Source of the DNA: Lachnospiraceae bacterium
GTDB taxonomy: Bacteria > Bacillota > Clostridia > Lachnospirales > Lachnospiraceae
Reading direction: 5' to 3'
Length of the DNA: 64,000 nucleotides
NCBI GenBank assembly: GCA_021770345.1
Contig: JAETRD010000008.1
Location: 1-64,000 of the forward strand
The translations under genes and the position numbers were made by a program. Of this stretch, positions 61,003-64,000 are shown in pieces; position 1 is the stretch's first letter, and each line of letters starts with the position of its first letter. The notes under the pieces are model-generated. The model was given only the letters and a program-made list of their open reading frames with translations, had not been told where the DNA came from and did not search any database.

Positions 61003-63255
61003 CTATTTACAGGTATGCTCTATTTTACGGCGCAGCCTGATGTCCCTCGCGGAACTGCCGGCCTGAATCTCAAATCCGCCGCGCCACAAAACGAACGCGT
61101 GCACGTTTTCATCATAATACGAAAAAGCACGTTTCGTCAAAAGAACACATACCTCGCACTCAGCCCCGGCGTCCAGCCAGATTTTCCGAAACCCACACAG
61201 CGCATGATGTGGCTGTTCCCCGTTTCCGGAAAGCGGCGCCGCATAGAACTGAACCACCTCGCTTCCCCCGATTTTGCTGTCGTTTTTTACCGTGACCGAA
61301 ACCGTGTACGCTCCGGCACCGCCGTCTTCCTCCGCCGGCACAACTTTCATATCGCGGTAGACAAAGCGGCTGTAGGACAGTCCGTGTCCGAAGCAGAAAT
61401 TCAGTTCCGTTCCCACCGTATCGTAGTGGCGGTAGCCGACCATCACACCTTCCGCACAGCGGACGACATCTTTCTCCCCAAACGTCCCGATACTGTGCGC
61501 CGGACACTGCGCAATCGATGCCGGGAAGGACTCCGCAAGCTTTCCCGACGGGTTTACCCGGCCGAAAAGCGTCTCCGCAAGCGCATAGCCGCCCTCCATT
61601 CCGGCGTAATAGCAAAACAGAATCGCCTTTGCGCGCTCCTTCCACGGCATCGCGACCGGCGAGCCGGCCAAAAGCACGACAACCGTGTCAGGATTTACCG
61701 CGAGAAGCGCTTCGATCAGTGCATCCTGCCCGTACGGAAGCGCAAGATCCTTCCTGTCACGGCCCTCGGAATCAAACGTGTGGTTTAGTCCGCCGACAAA
61801 GATCACGGTATCGCACTCTTTCGCGAGCTGCAGCGCGGCCTGGCGGTACGCCGCGCTGCGATCCTCCGCCGCGTCCCCGGACTCCCCGGCACACGCTTCC
61901 TCCGGCTTCCCGGCGCACACCTCCTCCGGCTTCCCGGCGCACGCTTCCTCCGGCTTCCCGGAAGCCGTTCCCCCGTCCTTTTTCGTGCTGTCGGCCTGCC
62001 AGTTGAGCTCCCCCTGCGGCGCCTCCGTTGGAACCTCGTAACCCGGCGCATAGCAGACCTGCACGTTTCCGCCGAGCAGCTCTTTGATGCCGAGCAGCGG
62101 AGAGACCTCATAGAGCGCCTTTATCTCGGCGCTGCCGCCTCCGTTCGAGTGGATTGCCGCCGCGTTCTGCCCGATGACCGCGACCTTTTTCACCTTCTTT
62201 TCGTCCAGCGGCAGCAGCGCCTCCTCATTTTTCAGCAAAATCACGGACTCCCTTGCGATATCGAGCGCGGCGTCCCGGTGCTCCCTGCTGTTGTAGGTGC
62301 CGCTTTTGCGTCCGGCGCGCCCCTCGCCTATCATATGCAGCCGGAACATCAACCTTAAGACATTGCGAACCTTTTCGTCAATCAACGCTTCCGCAATCTC
62401 GCCGGCGCGCACTTTTTCAAGCAATGCCTGCGCCATATAATACCCGTCAAAATCGGCCGTCACATCCATCTCGACATCCAACGCCGACTCCGCGGCCTCC
62501 CCCGTGTCGTGGACGCCGCCCCAATCCGAGACGATGAGTCCGTCAAACCCCCAGTCCCGCCGCAGCGTGTCATTTAAGAGCTTTTTCCCCGTGCAGCAGT
62601 GCGCCCCGTTTAACCGGTTATAAGCTCCCATCAGCGCATAGACGCCGCCGCGCACGGCCGCGCGAAAGCCGGGAAAATAAATCTCTTCCAGCGCCCGCTC
62701 CAAGACTTCCGTGTCCACCCAGAGGCGTTCGGTCTCCTGGACGTTTACGGCAAAATGCTTGACGCAGGCGGCGACGTCATTCTCCTGGATTCCCTCCACC
62801 ATCGGGAGCACAAGCTCCGATATCAGATACGGGTCCTCGCTCATATACTCGAAATTCCTGCCGCAGAGCGGACTGCGCTTGATATTGATTCCCGGCGCTA
62901 AAATCACATCCTTGCCCCGGCCCCTCGCCTCCGCGCCGAGCACCTCCCCCGCCCGTTTTGCAAGTGTCCTGTTCCATGTGGACGCCACCGCGCTGTTGCA
63001 GGGCAGATAACTCACATAATCGTCCGTCGTCCCGATAGTTCTCCATTCATTGTCGGCAAACTCGGCGCGGACGCCCATCGGCCCGTCGGACATCACAAGC
63101 GGCGGGATGGAAAGCCGCTCCACCCCCGCCGTGCGAAACAGGCCCGCGCCGTGAATCATGCCGATTTTTTCTTCTAATGTAAGCTGCGCCAGCAGCGCTT
63201 CTATCTCTGCCTCATGCTCTGCCCTGGTCTCATATGCATTCCGTTCCGCCGCCAT
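61003..63255 (-). CDS. GH3 beta-glycosidase
   Basis: The 750-residue product has the GH3 barrel with KHFAVN at 166-171 and the nucleophile Asp244 in IVSDWGG, then the (alpha/beta)6 domain and a fibronectin III-like C-terminus (SKIGGSEVVQFYAAPL). Enzymes of this type remove beta-linked glucose or xylose from oligosaccharides. No signal peptide is seen. Three 24-bp repeats insert about 24 residues (GKPEEACA-type) around 434-457, between the barrel and the end of the second domain. The start overlaps the GH31 stop by 26 bases and follows GGGAGGGAACA. With GH31 xylosidase it could break down xyloglucan-like fragments. Confidence 0.92.
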   Translation of the reverse strand: MAAERNAYETRAEHEAEIEALLAQLTLEEKIGMIHGAGLFRTAGVERLSIPPLVMSDGPMGVRAEFADNEWRTIGTTDDYVSYLPCNSAVASTWNRTLAKRAGEVLGAEARGRGKDVILAPGINIKRSPLCGRNFEYMSEDPYLISELVLPMVEGIQENDVAACVKHFAVNVQETERLWVDTEVLERALEEIYFPGFRAAVRGGVYALMGAYNRLNGAHCCTGKKLLNDTLRRDWGFDGLIVSDWGGVHDTGEAAESALDVEMDVTADFDGYYMAQALLEKVRAGEIAEALIDEKVRNVLRLMFRLHMIGEGRAGRKSGTYNSREHRDAALDIARESVILLKNEEALLPLDEKKVKKVAVIGQNAAAIHSNGGGSAEIKALYEVSPLLGIKELLGGNVQVCYAPGYEVPTEAPQGELNWQADSTKKDGGTASGKPEEACAGKPEEVCAGKPEEACAGESGDAAEDRSAAYRQAALQLAKECDTVIFVGGLNHTFDSEGRDRKDLALPYGQDALIEALLAVNPDTVVVLLAGSPVAMPWKERAKAILFCYYAGMEGGYALAETLFGRVNPSGKLAESFPASIAQCPAHSIGTFGEKDVVRCAEGVMVGYRHYDTVGTELNFCFGHGLSYSRFVYRDMKVVPAEEDGGAGAYTVSVTVKNDSKIGGSEVVQFYAAPLSGNGEQPHHALCGFRKIWLDAGAECEVCVLLTKRAFSYYDENVHAFVLWRGGFEIQAGSSARDIRLRRKIEHTCK
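61885..61956. repeat. 24-bp in-frame tandem repeat, three copies, inside the GH3 gene
   Basis: Units at 61885-61908, 61909-61932 and 61933-61956 are nearly identical (three or fewer differences each). Each encodes eight residues of the type GKPEEACA on the minus strand. The length is a multiple of three, so copy-number change would keep the frame. Confidence 0.85.
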
Positions 63256-64000
63256 TGTTCCCTCCCTCTTCCTGATATTCCACTTCTACCGTTCCGTTTT
63301 CCGGCACCGCAAAGACAACGCTGCCGCCGTCCGTCTCATAACTGCAGTCTGCATGCTTTAGCACGCCCGCATTCACAAACGCAAGCTTCACATGACTTCC
63401 GCCCGAGACTTCCGCCCGATAGCACATCCCGCTGCGCGTCACCACGACGTTCAATACTTTTCTCGCCTCCGTGTCATACACGCAAGTCTTCGCCGTCTCC
63501 CCGTCGCGCAGTGCGTACACCTTTAACGTCACACCGTCGGCATAATCGTAGACGGCATTGTCGTCGCGGGCTCCGAGCGCCACAATGCTTCCCTCTCTGA
63601 CATACAGGGGGATGCTTAAGTATCCGTGCCGCTCTCTGTACCACCTGCCTCCTGCCTTCTCCTCGCCGTCTGCCAGCGAAGTCCAGCGTCCCTCGGGCAG
63701 ATAATATTCCGCGATTCCCTCTTCATTAAAAATCGGCGCCACCAGAAGCGAGTCCCCGAGCATATACTGGTCCGCGAGATAAGCGCAGTTTCTGTCCTCC
63801 ATAAATTCCAGCGCCATGCTGCGCATCATCGGGATTCCGGTCTCGTGCGTCTCTGCCGCATTGCGGTACAGATACGGCATCAGCCGCGCCTTAAGCCGCG
63901 CAAAATGGCGCACGACCTCCACCGATTCCTCGTCATAGTTCCACGGCACACGGTAGGAATTGGAGCCGTGCAGCCTTGAGTGGGTGGAGAGCAGCCCGAA
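63230..64000 (-). CDS. GH31 alpha-xylosidase/alpha-glucosidase, C-terminal part (runs off the window)
   Basis: The frame is open from the right edge and gives 256 residues. GLLSTHSRLHGSNSYRVPW followed by ARLKARLMPYLY is characteristic of GH31 enzymes, closest in style to YicI alpha-xylosidase, where this segment forms the end of the barrel. The proximal and distal beta domains follow (YLPEGRWTSLADGE, SIPLYVREGSIVALG). The catalytic Asp residues lie upstream, outside the window. Its stop overlaps the GH3 start by 26 bases, so the two are one operon. Alpha-xylosidase is preferred over alpha-glucosidase only by resemblance. Confidence 0.88.
   Translation of the reverse strand, partial: FGLLSTHSRLHGSNSYRVPWNYDEESVEVVRHFARLKARLMPYLYRNAAETHETGIPMMRSMALEFMEDRNCAYLADQYMLGDSLLVAPIFNEEGIAEYYLPEGRWTSLADGEEKAGGRWYRERHGYLSIPLYVREGSIVALGARDDNAVYDYADGVTLKVYALRDGETAKTCVYDTEARKVLNVVVTRSGMCYRAEVSGGSHVKLAFVNAGVLKHADCSYETDGGSVVFAVPENGTVEVEYQEEGGNNGGGTECI

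Noticed and set aside
61885-61956. CRISPR-like repeats
   Set aside because: The 24-bp units follow each other without spacers and encode an in-frame peptide repeat.

Overview
The window looks like a chromosomal segment of a gut-type Lachnospiraceae (Clostridia, Bacillota). This is inferred from AGGAGG-type ribosome binding sites, YesM/YesN two-component regulation of CUT1 sugar ABC transporters, a CotF-like spore coat protein, LacL/LacM split beta-galactosidase, and a moderately GC-rich, gene-dense layout. The genus cannot be fixed from the sequence. Almost every gene lies on the minus strand. The clear plus-strand genes are a YesM-type kinase, its YesN-type regulator and a YeiH-family transporter.

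Left end (1-10.5 kb): a DNA phosphorothioation defence operon of the Ssp type, read leftward from one good promoter at about 10.4 kb. In order it holds a PAPS-reductase/ferredoxin protein (SspD-like), a DUF4007 protein (SspB-like), a 1179-residue P-loop ATPase (SspC-like), a cysteine desulfurase (SspA-like), a DUF262-DUF1524 effector (SspE-like), a 50-residue unknown protein and the start of a DndD/SMC-like ATPase. The last reading frame runs into a ~110-bp hairpin element at the window edge and is probably broken.

10.5-36 kb: carbohydrate loci. The first (11.1-25 kb) has a DUF624 membrane protein, a heparinase II/III-like lyase, a GH88 unsaturated glucuronyl hydrolase, a full CUT1 transporter, YesM/YesN regulators and a beta-glucuronidase. 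It fits uptake and breakdown of a uronate-containing polysaccharide such as a glycosaminoglycan. The second (25-36 kb) has LacL/LacM, another CUT1 transporter, a membrane-anchored AraC-type regulator and a GH78-like enzyme.

36-45 kb: a Nudix hydrolase; hypA and hypB around a 900-residue iron-sulfur flavoprotein, with no hydrogenase in view; small spore-coat-like proteins; a degenerate receiver/kinase protein; thioredoxin; a hybrid kinase without a sensor domain.

44.6-55.5 kb: a tightly packed leftward cluster: leucine-rich-repeat protein, VWA protein, two tRNAs (Val-CAC, Ala-CGC), MoxR ATPase, ABC-class ATPase, a ribosome-protection-type GTPase fused to a Rae1/YacP-like NYN ribonuclease domain, a small unknown protein, an rRNA m5C methyltransferase and a YhhN membrane protein. 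The GTPase-nuclease fusion is the most striking single gene in the window.

55.6-64 kb: a YeiH transporter behind a 42-bp perfect palindrome, an M14 peptidase, a 1068-residue PAS hybrid kinase, and a GH3-GH31 pair whose GH31 gene runs off the right edge.
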